From the NCBI GenBank assembly GCA_900078775.1, contig LT549889.1, forward strand, positions 2,356,001-2,420,000: a stretch of DNA of 64,000 nucleotides, written 5' to 3'. Origin of the DNA: Mycolicibacterium aurum (lineage in GTDB: Bacteria; Actinomycetota; Actinomycetes; Mycobacteriales; Mycobacteriaceae). A program made the translations under genes and the position numbers. Every line of letters starts with the position of its first letter. Position 1 is the stretch's first letter. Under the pieces are notes generated by a model. That model was given only the letters and a program-made list of their open reading frames with translations. It made no database searches and had not been told where the DNA came from. Below, piece by piece: positions 43,562 through 55,323 of this stretch.

Positions 43562-44301
43562 ATTCCCACCGCCTGGAACAGCTCACCGATCTCTTTGCGG
43601 GTCAGCACCCGGATGCTGCCCGGCCGCATGTCGCCGAGTTCCACCGTGCCGATGCTGGTGCGGACCAGATCCTGCACCGGGAAGCCCACCGAGGCCAGCA
43701 GCCGGCGCACGATGCGCTTGCGGCCCTCGTGCAGAGTCACCTTCACCATCGACTTACCGGGCAGGGTGTCGACGAGGGCGAAATCGTCGACGGCGACCGG
43801 GCCGTCGTCGAGTTCCACCCCTGCGCGCAGCTTCTTGCCCAGCCCGCGCGGCACCGTGCCCTGCACGGTGGCCAGGTAGGTCTTGGGCACCTCATACGAG
43901 GGGTGCATCAGCCGGTGCGCGAGTTCACCGTCGTTGGTCAGGATCAGCAGTCCCTCGGTGTCGGCATCGAGGCGCCCGACGTGGAAGAGGTTCTTGTTGC
44001 CGCGCACCCGGTGCTCGACCAGGTCACCGATACAGGGCCGACCCTTGTCATCCGACATCGTCGAGTGCATGCCCCGCTCTTTGTTGATCGCCAGGTACAC
44101 CAGGGTGTCGTCGAGCAGCACCTTGGCGCCGTCCACCCGGATCTCCGCGTTCTCCGGATCCACCCGGGTGCCCAGTTCGGTGACGATCATGCCGTCCACC
44201 TCGACCCGGCCGTCCAGGATCATCCGCTCTGCGACGCGGCGGGAGGCAATTCCCGCCTGCGACAGCACTTTCTGTAACCGAACTCCATCCGGCTCGACCA
44301 T
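43558..44301 (-). CDS. rRNA pseudouridine synthase (RluB/RsuA type)
   Basis: This 247-residue protein has an N-terminal S4 RNA-binding domain ([20 protein letters not shown]) and a pseudouridine synthase domain with the catalytic Asp in [36 protein letters not shown] is also characteristic. It is the Rv1711 equivalent by position. The ATG at 44301 with AAGGA upstream was chosen; the frame continues into scpB. Confidence 0.93.
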   Translation of the reverse strand: MVEPDGVRLQKVLSQAGIASRRVAERMILDGRVEVDGMIVTELGTRVDPENAEIRVDGAKVLLDDTLVYLAINKERGMHSTMSDDKGRPCIGDLVEHRVRGNKNLFHVGRLDADTEGLLILTNDGELAHRLMHPSYEVPKTYLATVQGTVPRGLGKKLRAGVELDDGPVAVDDFALVDTLPGKSMVKVTLHEGRKRIVRRLLASVGFPVQDLVRTSIGTVELGDMRPGSIRVLTRKEIGELFQAVGM

Positions 44302-44302
44302 G

Positions 44303-45073
44303 TCAGTCCTTGTCCACATCGAAACCCGATGGTGCATCGGGCACAGCAGGCGTACCGGCGAGCTTGGCGAATCGCGGTTCGTCGCTGAGGTTTTCACTCA
44401 GGTCATCGATGACGTCCACATCGGGCAACAGCGGCGCGATGTCTGGCAGGTCGGCCAGCGATGACAACCCGAGCCGTTCCAGGAACAGCTCGGTGGTGGC
44501 GAAAGTGACGGCGCCACTATCGGAATCGTTACCGGCCTCGGTGATCAGGCCGCGGGCCAGCAGGGTCCGCATGACGGCGTCGACGTTGACACCGCGCACC
44601 GCGCTCACCCGGGCCCGGGTCACGGGCTGGCGGTAGGCCACCACGGCCAAAGTCTCCAGGGCCGCGCGGGTCAGCTTGGAGCGCGCGCCGTCGAGCAGCA
44701 GCCGCTCCACATACGGCGCATTGCGCGCCCGGGTGTAGAGCCGCCATCCGCCGCCGGCCTCGCGCAGATCGAAGCCGCTGCCCCGCCCGGTCAGTTCGGC
44801 CGCCAACTCGGTCAGGGTGGCCGCCACCCGCTCGGCCGAGCTGTCGCTGGCCGAGGCCAGCGCCTCAACGGTGACCGGGGTGTCCACCACCAGCAGCAGC
44901 GACTCCAGCACCGAGCGCAGCTCGGCATCGTCCAGTTCGGGATCGTCGAGTTCGTCCTCGACGATGTCCTCGGGGGTCTCGTCGAGGGCCGGAGCGGGCT
45001 CGGGAGTCGACTCGACGTCCGAGTCCGGCGCCGGGTCCACGCCCGGTTCGGTATCGGTCACATCGTCGGTCAT
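44303..45073 (-). CDS. scpB: Segregation and condensation protein B
   Basis: This 256-residue protein has an acidic, disordered N-terminus (about 50 residues) and C-terminus, flanking the two winged-helix domains of ScpB (LRSVLESLLLVVDTPVTVEA and ALETLAVVAYRQPVTRARVS). With ScpA it forms the kleisin part of the SMC condensin. Its ATG overlaps the scpA stop by four bases. The long frame reaching 45991 is an artefact running through scpA. Confidence 0.95.
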   Translation of the reverse strand: MTDDVTDTEPGVDPAPDSDVESTPEPAPALDETPEDIVEDELDDPELDDAELRSVLESLLLVVDTPVTVEALASASDSSAERVAATLTELAAELTGRGSGFDLREAGGGWRLYTRARNAPYVERLLLDGARSKLTRAALETLAVVAYRQPVTRARVSAVRGVNVDAVMRTLLARGLITEAGNDSDSGAVTFATTELFLERLGLSSLADLPDIAPLLPDVDVIDDLSENLSDEPRFAKLAGTPAVPDAPSGFDVDKD

Positions 45074-45894
45074 GAGTCTTCTTCCACTGCGGCTGCGAGG
45101 TGTTCGTTGGTTGGCCGATCCCCGGTCCACGAAACCTGGAGCACACCAAGCGGTTCTATCTGCTCGAATGCTACCGCCCTGGCCCGGTACAGCTCCAATA
45201 GCGCCAGGAAGCGCCCGACGATCTCCATCGGCCCCGAACAGTCCGCGACCAGCTCGTTGAACGACGCCCAGTGCCCGATCCCGCGCACCTCCAGCAGCGC
45301 CATCAGCTTCTTGGCCTGCTCGGGCACCGACACCGGCTGGATGTGCAGATGGTCCAGCCGCACCGTCGGGACCGGGCGCGGGGTGAACGCGGCGGCGGCG
45401 ATCTGGGCGAACCGGTCGGCGTCCACACCCAGCATGACCTCGGGTAACAGCTCCTCGAACTGCGGTTCCAGCGAGACCGCGCGCGGATAGCTGCGCAGCG
45501 CGGCGGCCTCCAGTTCGGCGAACATCTCGGCGACGTGCTTGAACGCGCGGTACTGCAGCAGCCGCGCGAACAGCAGGTCGCGAACCTCCAGCAGGGCCAG
45601 ATCGTCCTCGTCGTGCACCTCGCCGGACGGCAGCAACCGGGCCGCCTTGAGGTCCAGCAGTGTGGCAGCAATCACCAGGAAGGCGGTGGTCTCGTCGAGC
45701 TCGAGGGTGCGCCCGATCTCCTTGGTGTACGCGATGAACTCGTCGGTGACCTGATGCAGCGCGACCTCGGTGACGTCCATCCGGTGCGCGAAGATCAGCT
45801 GCAGCAGCAGGTCGAAGGGACCCTCGAAATTGCTCAGCCGGACCTGGAAGCCCTGAGCCGCTTCGGGCGCCTCGGTAGCTGCGGCCCCGCTCAC
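45070..45894 (-). CDS. scpA: Segregation and condensation protein A
   Basis: This 274-residue kleisin has the N-terminal SMC-binding part (FQVRLSNFEGPFDLLLQLIF), AATLLDLKAARLLP, and the C-terminal winged helix that ends before EQIEPLGVLQVSW. It bridges the SMC heads in chromosome condensation. It lies between parA and scpB with four-base overlaps on both sides, as in other mycobacteria. Confidence 0.95.
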   Translation of the reverse strand: MSGAAATEAPEAAQGFQVRLSNFEGPFDLLLQLIFAHRMDVTEVALHQVTDEFIAYTKEIGRTLELDETTAFLVIAATLLDLKAARLLPSGEVHDEDDLALLEVRDLLFARLLQYRAFKHVAEMFAELEAAALRSYPRAVSLEPQFEELLPEVMLGVDADRFAQIAAAAFTPRPVPTVRLDHLHIQPVSVPEQAKKLMALLEVRGIGHWASFNELVADCSGPMEIVGRFLALLELYRARAVAFEQIEPLGVLQVSWTGDRPTNEHLAAAVEEDS

Positions 45895-46784
45895 GCGCCG
45901 AACCGGTCGATGACCTCACGGGCCAGCGACCGATACGCAAGGGCGCCAGTGGATTTCGGCGCCCAGCTGGTGATCGGCTCACCGGCCACACTGGTTTCCG
46001 GGAATCGCACGGTGCGGGTGATCACGGTGTCGAACACCAGGTCGCCGAACCGCTCCACCACCCGGGCCATCACCTCGCGGGCGTTGACGGTGCGCGGGTC
46101 GTAACGGGTGACCAGGATGCCGCTGATGTCCAGCTTCGGGTTGAGCCGGTCGCGGACCTTGTCCACGGTGTCGGTGAGCAGCGCGAGCCCGCGCAGCGAG
46201 AAGTATTCACATTCGGTCGGGATGATCACCCCGTCGGCGCAGGCCAGGCCGTTGACGGTGAGCAGCCCCAGCGAGGGCTGGCAGTCGATCAGCACATAGT
46301 CGTAGCGGTCCAGCACCGGGTACAGAGCGCGGGCCAGCGACTGCTCCCGGCCCACCTCGTTGACCAACTGGATCTCCGCCGCGGACAGGTCGATATTGCT
46401 GGGCACCAGGTCCAGGCCGCTGACCCGGGTCTTGATGAGCACCTGGTCGATGGACACCCGCGGCTCGATCAGCAGGTTGTGCACGGTGTACTCGAGCTCG
46501 TAGTGCGGCACCCCCAGCCCGGCGGACAGCGCGCCCTGCGGATCCAGGTCCACCAGCAGCACCCGGCGGCCGTACTCGGCCAGGCTGGCGCCCAGGTTGA
46601 TCGTCGAGGTGGTCTTGCCGACGCCGCCCTTCTGGTTACACATCGCGATGACCTTCGCGGGGCCGTGCACGCTGCGGGGGCGGGGTTCGGGGATGTCGCG
46701 CAGCGGTCGGCCGGTCAGCCCCAGCTCCACCGCCGGGGCGGCCTCCGGGGTCACCATGCCCAGCTGCAGGGCGTCGTCGCTCAT
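45891..46784 (-). CDS. ParA-family ATPase linked to the scpAB operon
   Basis: This 297-residue protein has the deviant Walker A motif NQKGGVGKTTSTINL, LVDLDPQGALSAGLG and VLIDCQPSLG. It is the Rv1708-type ParA homologue rather than the parA of the origin-proximal parAB pair; no parB is adjacent. Its position upstream of scpA suggests a role in chromosome organisation. It is divergent from the methyltransferase gene, with a gap of 116 bases. Confidence 0.93.
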   Translation of the reverse strand: MSDDALQLGMVTPEAAPAVELGLTGRPLRDIPEPRPRSVHGPAKVIAMCNQKGGVGKTTSTINLGASLAEYGRRVLLVDLDPQGALSAGLGVPHYELEYTVHNLLIEPRVSIDQVLIKTRVSGLDLVPSNIDLSAAEIQLVNEVGREQSLARALYPVLDRYDYVLIDCQPSLGLLTVNGLACADGVIIPTECEYFSLRGLALLTDTVDKVRDRLNPKLDISGILVTRYDPRTVNAREVMARVVERFGDLVFDTVITRTVRFPETSVAGEPITSWAPKSTGALAYRSLAREVIDRFGA

Positions 46785-46900
46785 GAGACGCTCACGCTTG
46801 ACCGCCGCAGGTCGGGGCCCTCATCCATGGCGAACATCGCAGCGAGTCTAACTGTGCAGAGCGCTCCACGAACGCAGACCCGCTGGCTAATGTCGCAGGT

Positions 46901-47653
46901 ATGAGCCTGACCAGACGGCTGCCGTTCCTGCGCTGGTCCTTCCTGCGGCTGGCCTGGGGCGCACGCAACATCACCACCACCGGCCAGATCGGCGACGGCC
47001 GCGAAGCCGCAGCGGCCGCGTTCGTCGAGACCCGGGCCCGCCCCGGGGATGTCGACGATGTGATCGCCACCCTGGACCGCTTCGCCTACGAAAAGTCCTT
47101 CCTGATCAATGTCGGGGACGAGAAGGGCAAGCTGCTCGACGCGGCGGTGCGCCGGGTCGCCCCCGCGACAGCCCTGGAGCTGGGCACCTACTGCGGATAC
47201 GGGGCGTTGCGCATCGCGCGGGCCGCACCGCGGGCCCGGGTGTTCTCGGTGGAGCTGTCCGCGGCCAACGCCGAGGTGGCCCGCCGGATCTGGACGCACG
47301 CCGGGGTCGCCGACCGCATCACCTGCGTGGTCGGCACCATCGGCGACGGCGGCCCGACGCTGGACGCGCTCGGGTTCGCCCCCGGGCAGCTGGACCTGCT
47401 GTTCCTCGACCACGACAAGGACGCCTACCTGAACGACCTGCGCGCCATCCTCGACCGCGGCTGGCTGCGCCGCGGTGCGGTGGTGGTGGCCGACAACGTC
47501 GGGATCCCCGGCGCGCCGCGCTACCGCGCCTACATGAAGCAACACGAGGGCACGCTGTGGCGGACGGTCGAGCACAAGACGCACGCCGAGTACCAGACGC
47601 TGCTGCCGGACCTGGTGCTGGAGTCGGACTACCTGGGCGAGGGGTCCGCTTAG
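46901..47653 (+). CDS. O-methyltransferase, catechol O-methyltransferase-like
   Basis: This 250-residue SAM-dependent enzyme has the COMT-type segment NVGDEKGKLLD, the SAM motif ALELGTYCGYGALRIARAA, and the metal/substrate region LLFLDHDKDAYLNDL with VADN. It matches the Rv1703c group, with an extra N-terminal stretch of about 40 residues. The substrate is unknown, possibly a diphenol. It is the only plus-strand gene between parA and xerD and overlaps the following convergent gene by four bases. Confidence 0.88.
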   Translation: MSLTRRLPFLRWSFLRLAWGARNITTTGQIGDGREAAAAAFVETRARPGDVDDVIATLDRFAYEKSFLINVGDEKGKLLDAAVRRVAPATALELGTYCGYGALRIARAAPRARVFSVELSAANAEVARRIWTHAGVADRITCVVGTIGDGGPTLDALGFAPGQLDLLFLDHDKDAYLNDLRAILDRGWLRRGAVVVADNVGIPGAPRYRAYMKQHEGTLWRTVEHKTHAEYQTLLPDLVLESDYLGEGSA

Positions 47654-48249
47654 TTCAGGTGCAGCAGGTACGCGCGCGCCCCGCGGTGGGTGATCTGGAG
47701 CCGCTGCCCGCCGGCGAGGTCCCAGGACCATTCGCGGTCCAGGCGCGACGGTGCCTGCTGGGTGACCAGCGGGTGGTTGTCGTCGGTGAAGCCGGTGACG
47801 ATCGCGAGATGGTCCACGACACCGTCGGCCGGCCCCACGAAGTCGTAGGCGATGATATCGGCCAACTCGGCGCCCCCGGCGGTGTCGTCCTGCCAGTCGA
47901 GCTTCTTCAACGTGGCCCGCCCGGAGGACACCATGAACTTGGCGAAGTCGTCCGGTGAGGCCGCCGCCCGGGTCGGGCCCGGGTTCAGCAGACCGGTCGC
48001 CAGCTTCGCCTTGTCCGAACTTGCCGGCGACCACTCCGGTGTCGGGGACATCCCGCCGCCCCACAGTGCCTGCGAGACGAAGAACGCGGAGTTGGTCCCG
48101 ACGAAGGACCGCGGCGCGATGTTGTAGAACTTCTTGGCGAAGGCGATGGCGTCGCTTCGGTTGAATTCGTCGAACGCCCAACCGTTGGGCGCGACGCCGA
48201 TGCCGAAGACGACCAGTCCCGACAGCAGTGCCACAGCCCGCTTCAGCAC
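47650..48249 (-). CDS. Exported amidase-like (Amidase_6 type) protein lacking the usual Cys
   Basis: This 199-residue protein has a signal peptide (about 25 residues, ending GWA-F) and an Amidase_6-like domain: FNRSDAIAFAKKFYN, then FFVSQALWGGGM, and a later DHLAIVTGF with the conserved His. Most members read DCTNFVSQ at the second motif; here it reads NSAFFVSQ, so the presumed catalytic Cys is Ser. The protein may be inactive or use a different nucleophile. A cell-wall location is inferred. Confidence 0.7.
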   Translation of the reverse strand: MLKRAVALLSGLVVFGIGVAPNGWAFDEFNRSDAIAFAKKFYNIAPRSFVGTNSAFFVSQALWGGGMSPTPEWSPASSDKAKLATGLLNPGPTRAAASPDDFAKFMVSSGRATLKKLDWQDDTAGGAELADIIAYDFVGPADGVVDHLAIVTGFTDDNHPLVTQQAPSRLDREWSWDLAGGQRLQITHRGARAYLLHLN

Positions 48250-48484
48250 CGGACATCCCCAAACCGACTAAGCCCGAACCGAACTCGCACACCTACTGGG
48301 CCCCGCACCGAACCTCCCCGAAGAAACCGCTCCCGACATGTTCGGTTTACTTACTCGGGCGTCATTTCGCCAGTCGGAGCGCGCCGCACCGGCGATCTGG
48401 GGGCATAGTTCACCCGAACGGTGTACACCTGCGGTCGTCAATTCGGCACGCGTGTGCCGGTTCGCCACCGGGGTCGGAGGTCGG

Positions 48485-49420
48485 TTATCGGGCCCGGGGA
48501 TGGGCGCCGGCCCACACCTCGCGCAGCGCGCTGACGGTCACCAGCGTGTAGATCTGGGTGGTGGTCACCGAGGCGTGTCCGAGCAGTTCCTGCACGACGC
48601 GGACATCCGCGCCGCCTTCGAGCAGATGCGTCGCGAACGAATGCCGCATGGTGTGCGGCGAGACCGTCGCGGCGATGCCCGCGGCCTCGGCGGCGTCCTG
48701 CAGCACCTGCCAGGCGCTCTGCCGGGACAGTCGCCCGCCGCGGGCGTTGAGGAAGATGGCCGGGGTGCCCTTGCCGCGGCTCGCCAACCCGGGGCGGCCG
48801 CGCACCAGATAGTTCTCCAGCGCACTGACCGCGGGCCGGCCGATGGGTACCAGCCGCTGCTTGCCGCCCTTGCCGCGCAGCAGCACCGCGCGGGATTCGG
48901 TGTCCACGTCGTCGACATCCAGGCCGACGGCCTCCGAGATCCGCGCGCCGGTGGAGTACAGCACCTCCAGCAGTGCCCGGTTGCGCAGGGTCAGCGGCCC
49001 GTCGGATTCCCGGTCTCCACCGGCGGCCTCCAGCAGCGACACCACCTCGTCGAGGGTGAGGCTCTTGGGCAGCCGGCGGGTCGGGGTGGGCGGCTTGACC
49101 GCCCGGGACACATCGGTCTCCACGACCCCCTCGGCGGTGAGGAACCGGTGCAGGCCGCGCACCGCGACCAGGGTGCGTGCCGCCGACACCGCCGACAGCG
49201 CGGTCACCCCGTTGTCCGGGTCGCCCTTGCGCAACGCCACCAGGAAGTCGCTGACGTCGTTCTCCCCCACCGCGCGCAGATCGGCGATCCCGCGACCGGT
49301 CAGGTGCTCGGCGTAGCGGCGCAGATCACGCCGGTAGGAGCTGAGGGTGTTGGCCGCGACGCCGCGCTCGATGGTGAGGTGGTCCAGATAGCCCTGTATC
49401 TGTTCGTCCAACACACTCAT
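48485..49420 (-). CDS. xerD: Tyrosine recombinase XerD
   Basis: This 311-residue recombinase resolves chromosome dimers. It has an N-terminal SAM-like domain ([20 protein letters not shown]) and the catalytic set: Arg in [10 protein letters not shown], Lys in [11 protein letters not shown], His and Arg in [17 protein letters not shown], His in [14 protein letters not shown] and the Tyr nucleophile in that last motif. Length and C-terminus (WAGAHPRAR) match mycobacterial XerD. ATG at 49420 was chosen by family length; GTG at 49432, two bases after the NUDIX stop, is also possible. Confidence 0.96.
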   Translation of the reverse strand: MSVLDEQIQGYLDHLTIERGVAANTLSSYRRDLRRYAEHLTGRGIADLRAVGENDVSDFLVALRKGDPDNGVTALSAVSAARTLVAVRGLHRFLTAEGVVETDVSRAVKPPTPTRRLPKSLTLDEVVSLLEAAGGDRESDGPLTLRNRALLEVLYSTGARISEAVGLDVDDVDTESRAVLLRGKGGKQRLVPIGRPAVSALENYLVRGRPGLASRGKGTPAIFLNARGGRLSRQSAWQVLQDAAEAAGIAATVSPHTMRHSFATHLLEGGADVRVVQELLGHASVTTTQIYTLVTVSALREVWAGAHPRAR

Positions 49421-49434
49421 CGTGGTGGTCACGA

Positions 49435-51870
<2,436 letters not shown>

Positions 51871-51960
51871 AGGGCCTGCCGACCCACGGAAGTTCACCTT
51901 AACACCAGCGCCTCCCTGCCGCGCCTGGCGCGCCGGAGACGAACAGTGTTCTCGCTGGCT

Positions 51961-52893
51961 CTACTGCGGCACGGTGACCGACGTCGCACCCGCGCCGGTG
52001 CCGAACCGGCCGGGTTGCCCGCCGCCGAGGAGCTCCGACAGCGCCAGCACCGCGGTGATGCGCCCGGACTCCACCTCGACGTTGTCGACGGTGCTGACCG
52101 CCCCGGACAGCGACGCGTCGGAGCGGATCACCGCGACCGCCGCGGTGCCGGTCGCCGAGCCGTCCCGCCCGGCGACCACGGTGCCGCCGCCATGCGGGGC
52201 CAGGCCCGCGGCGAACCGCGCGACGGTGGCACCCCGGTTGCCGGCGTCTTCGCCGAGCGCGCCACCGGTGACGATCACCGCGGTGTCCGCGGGACCGACC
52301 GGCTCGGTGCCGTAGGTGATGAAGCCGGTGTCCCGCAGGGTGGCCAGCACGGTCTCGCGCTGGTCGTCGGGCACCGCGCGTTCCTTACCGCGCAGCACCG
52401 AGATGCCGACCAGGTCACCGGCTTGGGATCCCTGATCCACCGACGCGGTGCTCAGCTGGCGTCCGGTCGGCACGATCGGCGAATTCACCACCGACAGCAG
52501 CTTTTCCGAGGCGTTGGCGTCCACGAACTGCGGGGTCAGGGCGATGGTGCCACTCACCCCGGCCCCGGCCTGGCCGACCAGCCGGGTCACCGCGTCCACG
52601 TCGTCATCGGTCGCGTCGGGAGTCCGGAACAGCACCACCGCCTTGTCCCGCAAGGTGTCGCGCAGGATGCGCGGCGCCATGATCCCGTCGAACTCCCCTG
52701 CCGCGCTGAGTTTTTCGTTGAGCTCGTTCTTGTCGTCGTTCAGGTCGTCGATCTGGCTGCGCAGGTCGGCCTTGTCGCTGCGCAGGCCGGACAGCACGGT
52801 GTCGGAGAACAGTCCCGAACCCAGCACCACACCGATGGCCAGTGCCAGGAAGACCGCCGCCAGCGAGATGGCGTGCGTGCGCAGTGAGATCAC
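51961..52893 (-). CDS. mctB: MctB/SteB-family outer-envelope protein
   Basis: This 310-residue protein has an N-terminal transmembrane or signal helix (ISLAAVFLALAIGVVLGSGLF), a coiled-coil segment (LRSQIDDLNDDKNELNEKL) and a large extracytoplasmic domain. It matches the Rv1698 family, described as the copper transport protein MctB in mycobacteria and as SteB, partner of SteA in septum formation, in corynebacteria. It lies four bases downstream of steA, which favours joint function. Confidence 0.9.
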   Translation of the reverse strand: MISLRTHAISLAAVFLALAIGVVLGSGLFSDTVLSGLRSDKADLRSQIDDLNDDKNELNEKLSAAGEFDGIMAPRILRDTLRDKAVVLFRTPDATDDDVDAVTRLVGQAGAGVSGTIALTPQFVDANASEKLLSVVNSPIVPTGRQLSTASVDQGSQAGDLVGISVLRGKERAVPDDQRETVLATLRDTGFITYGTEPVGPADTAVIVTGGALGEDAGNRGATVARFAAGLAPHGGGTVVAGRDGSATGTAAVAVIRSDASLSGAVSTVDNVEVESGRITAVLALSELLGGGQPGRFGTGAGATSVTVPQ

Positions 52894-52897
52894 GGTT

Positions 52898-54082
52898 CTA
52901 AGACACCAAACCCTGCGCCCACAGCAGGAACCGGTTCCAGTACTCGGTCACCCACTCGACGATGACCGTGTCGGTCTGGGTCACCCACAGCGCCACGATC
53001 ACCGCGATCAGCATGGCCAGCACCAGCATCGCGATCGCGCCGGCGGAGACCCGGCTGCGGTACAGGGTGGCGACGGCCTTGGCGTCGACGAGCTTCTCGC
53101 CCACCTTGAGCCGGGTCAGGAAGGTCGACGGGTTGCTCTGCTGACGCGACCGGTCGAAGAACTCCTCGATGGTGGCGCTGTGGCCGGCGGTGACGATCAG
53201 CGAGGCCCCGTGGTGGTGGCACAACAGCAGCGCGAGGTCGGCGGCCGAACCGGCGGCCGGGAACGTCATCGCGCCCACCCCGAGGTCCTGGATGCGCTCC
53301 AGGCCGGGGGCGTGCCCGTCGGCGTCGGCCGGCAGCACCACCTGAGCGCCGCAGCGCAGCGCGTCGGTGCTGATGGTGCTGGGGTCGCCGACGATCAGCG
53401 CCGGCCGGTAGCCGGCCTTGCGCAACAGGTCCGCGCCGGTGCCGACACCGACCAGGACCGGCTGGTACTCCTTGATGAACGGCTTGAGCGCCTTGAGGTC
53501 CTCGGCCGCGCCGGGCCCCTCGGCGACCACGACGACGTGCCGGCGGTCCATGTCGACGTCGATGTCGGGGATGCCCATACCGTCGATCAGCAGCGGGCTC
53601 TCGCTGCGGATGAACTCGATGGTGTTGCCGGCGAACGCCTCCAGGTGGGCGACCAACCCGCTCTTGGCCTCGACCATGAGCTCGTGGATCTCCAGGTCGG
53701 TGCGTTCGGTGCCGACGGCGATGCGCCGGTCGCCGGAGTAGACGCCGCCGTTGTTCAGTCGGACGCGGGCGCCGTCCTTGATCTTCTTGAAGATCTCCGG
53801 GCCGGCCTCGTCGATGAGGACGATCCCGTTGGCCACCAGCACCTCGGGCCCGAGGTTGGGGTAGCGCCCGGAGATCGACGGGGAGGCGTTGACCACACCG
53901 GCGACCTCGGCTTCCACCAACGCGTCCGCGGTGATGCGGTCGAGGTCCTGGGCGTCGAGGACGACGATGTCGCCCGGACCGATGCGTCGCAGCAATCGGT
54001 CGATGTCGCGGTCAACGCGGGCGGTACCGATTACGCCCGGCTTTGAGCTGGCATTACGCGATAGCAACGCTGACATCTTCAT
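52898..54082 (-). CDS. steA: SteA-like septal membrane protein
   Basis: This 394-residue protein matches the Rv1697/SteA family nearly end to end: MKMSALLSRN, GPGDIVVLDAQDLDRITADA, GNTIEFIRSESPLLIDG, PVLVGVGTGADLLRKAGYRP and HAPGLERIQDLGVGAMTFPA. The middle resembles thiamine pyrophosphokinase-like folds. One transmembrane helix lies near the C-terminus (AIAMLVLAMLIAVIVALWV). SteA and SteB act together in cell separation in corynebacteria. ATG at 54082 gives the family's N-terminus. Confidence 0.92.
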   Translation of the reverse strand: MKMSALLSRNASSKPGVIGTARVDRDIDRLLRRIGPGDIVVLDAQDLDRITADALVEAEVAGVVNASPSISGRYPNLGPEVLVANGIVLIDEAGPEIFKKIKDGARVRLNNGGVYSGDRRIAVGTERTDLEIHELMVEAKSGLVAHLEAFAGNTIEFIRSESPLLIDGMGIPDIDVDMDRRHVVVVAEGPGAAEDLKALKPFIKEYQPVLVGVGTGADLLRKAGYRPALIVGDPSTISTDALRCGAQVVLPADADGHAPGLERIQDLGVGAMTFPAAGSAADLALLLCHHHGASLIVTAGHSATIEEFFDRSRQQSNPSTFLTRLKVGEKLVDAKAVATLYRSRVSAGAIAMLVLAMLIAVIVALWVTQTDTVIVEWVTEYWNRFLLWAQGLVS

Positions 54083-54200
54083 GGGGCGATTCTGGCCGCC
54101 AACCCTCAAGGTGAGGTGGAGGCGCGCCGTAACATCAGCCCCATAAGTTTCGTTCTGTCACATCTGCAACAGGCAAACGGTCTCGATCGCGCCTCGTCCC

Positions 54201-54246
54201 GCCGACCTCAGTCACGCTTGGACGCCGACCTCAGTCACGCTTGGAC
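54201..54246. repeat. Tandem duplication, 2 x 23 bases, at the end of the CGNR gene
   Basis: GCCGACCTCAGTCACGCTTG plus GAC occurs at 54201-54223 and again at 54224-54246 without change. The second copy includes the stop codon and last four codons of the CGNR gene, so the duplicate lies just beyond the stop and leaves the protein unaffected. Confidence 0.9.
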
Positions 54247-54752
54247 GCGTAGTGCCGGGCGGCCTTCACGCGATTGCCACAGGTCGCCATCGAATGCCAG
54301 CGCCGGGCCCCGTTCTTCGAGGTGTCGTGGAACCAGAGCACGCAGTGCTCGTGGGCGCACTGCTTGATCCGACCGGGCGCCTCGGCGACCAGCCCCAGCA
54401 GATTCTCGGCCGCCAACCAGCCGGGCAGCCACTCCGCTCGCGCCACCTCGACCTCGTCGCGGGGCCCGTCCGGCCCGAGCATCCGCCGCACCCGGCCGTG
54501 ATCGAGCACCTCGTTGAGGTCCTCGGGACCGCCGCCGGTGACCACCCGCAGCACCGCCTCGCGGGTGCGCACCAAGGCCAGCCGGGTCTCCTCGTCGGCC
54601 GCGCAGCGCTCATCCAGCCCGTTGGTCTCCAGCCAGGCGGCCAGCCCGGCCAGGTCGATGAGCAGGTCCCGCGGGCCGTCGGGAGACATCCACCGGGTGT
54701 TCAACAGGTCCAGCGCGAGGGGTTCCCCGACGTGCGGGCGCGGATCAGCCAT
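54231..54752 (-). CDS. CGNR zinc-finger regulator with ABATE domain
   Basis: This 173-residue protein has an N-terminal ABATE (stress-induced) domain starting PLALDLLNTRW and a C-terminal CGNR zinc finger: CAHEHCVLWFHDTSKNG, then WHSMATCGNRVKAARHY. These proteins are thought to be DNA-binding regulators. It is divergent from a VOC/glyoxalase-like gene, so it probably regulates that gene and the PNPOx-like gene after it. This three-gene cassette is not in the corresponding place in M. tuberculosis, where recN and Rv1697 are neighbours. Confidence 0.88.
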   Translation of the reverse strand: MADPRPHVGEPLALDLLNTRWMSPDGPRDLLIDLAGLAAWLETNGLDERCAADEETRLALVRTREAVLRVVTGGGPEDLNEVLDHGRVRRMLGPDGPRDEVEVARAEWLPGWLAAENLLGLVAEAPGRIKQCAHEHCVLWFHDTSKNGARRWHSMATCGNRVKAARHYASKRD

Positions 54753-54862
54753 GACGCACCCCTTCTCTCGTAACCATCAAAAACAGGATAAACGGTTGAC
54801 AAGAGCGCAAGGCGCTCCTAACCTTCAATTGTCGCTATACCGGTTATATGGAGGTTCACACG

Positions 54863-55321
54863 ATGACCACGACCATTCCGCGGATCGCCCCCGGCCACGT
54901 CGGGCTGAACGTCACCGACCTGGCCCGATCGGTGGACTTCTACCGTCGCGCATTCGGTTTCGAGCAGCTGGACCGCAATGACGAGGGCGAGCGCCGGTTC
55001 GCCTTCCTCGGCGTCGACGGCGAGCTGCGCCTCACCCTGTGGCAGCAGAGCGGCGGCGAGTTCTCCACCCGCACACCGGGACTGCACCACCTGTCGTTCC
55101 AGGTCGATACCCTCGAACAGGTCCGCACCGTGGAGGCGGCGCTCAAGGAGCTGGGCGCGACGTTCGCCCACGACGGCGTCGTCGCACACGGTGAGGGCAC
55201 GCCGTCGGGCGGCATCTTCTTCACCGACCCGGACGGCATCCGGCTCGAGGTCTTCGCCCCCAGCGGCGCCGAGGCCGAGCCCGCCCCCACCGGCCAGTCC
55301 CCGACCTGCGGCTTCTTCTGA
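54863..55321 (+). CDS. VOC-family (glyoxalase/dioxygenase-like) protein
   Basis: This 152-residue protein has one VOC module pair: HVGLNVTDLARSVDFYRRAF with a His metal ligand, GLHHLSFQVDTLEQV, and GIFFTDPDGIRLEVFAP with the C-terminal Glu. It could be a glyoxalase I-like, fosfomycin/antibiotic-modifying or dioxygenase protein; the sequence does not say which. ATG at 54863 was chosen because GGAGG lies eight bases upstream; ATG at 54848 would contain that site. Confidence 0.85.
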   Translation: MTTTIPRIAPGHVGLNVTDLARSVDFYRRAFGFEQLDRNDEGERRFAFLGVDGELRLTLWQQSGGEFSTRTPGLHHLSFQVDTLEQVRTVEAALKELGATFAHDGVVAHGEGTPSGGIFFTDPDGIRLEVFAPSGAEAEPAPTGQSPTCGFF

Positions 55322-55323
55322 GC

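Noticed and set aside
54201..54246. The 23-base tandem repeat as an attachment site
   Set aside because: Two adjacent copies with nothing between them do not bracket an element; it is simpler to read it as a slippage duplication.
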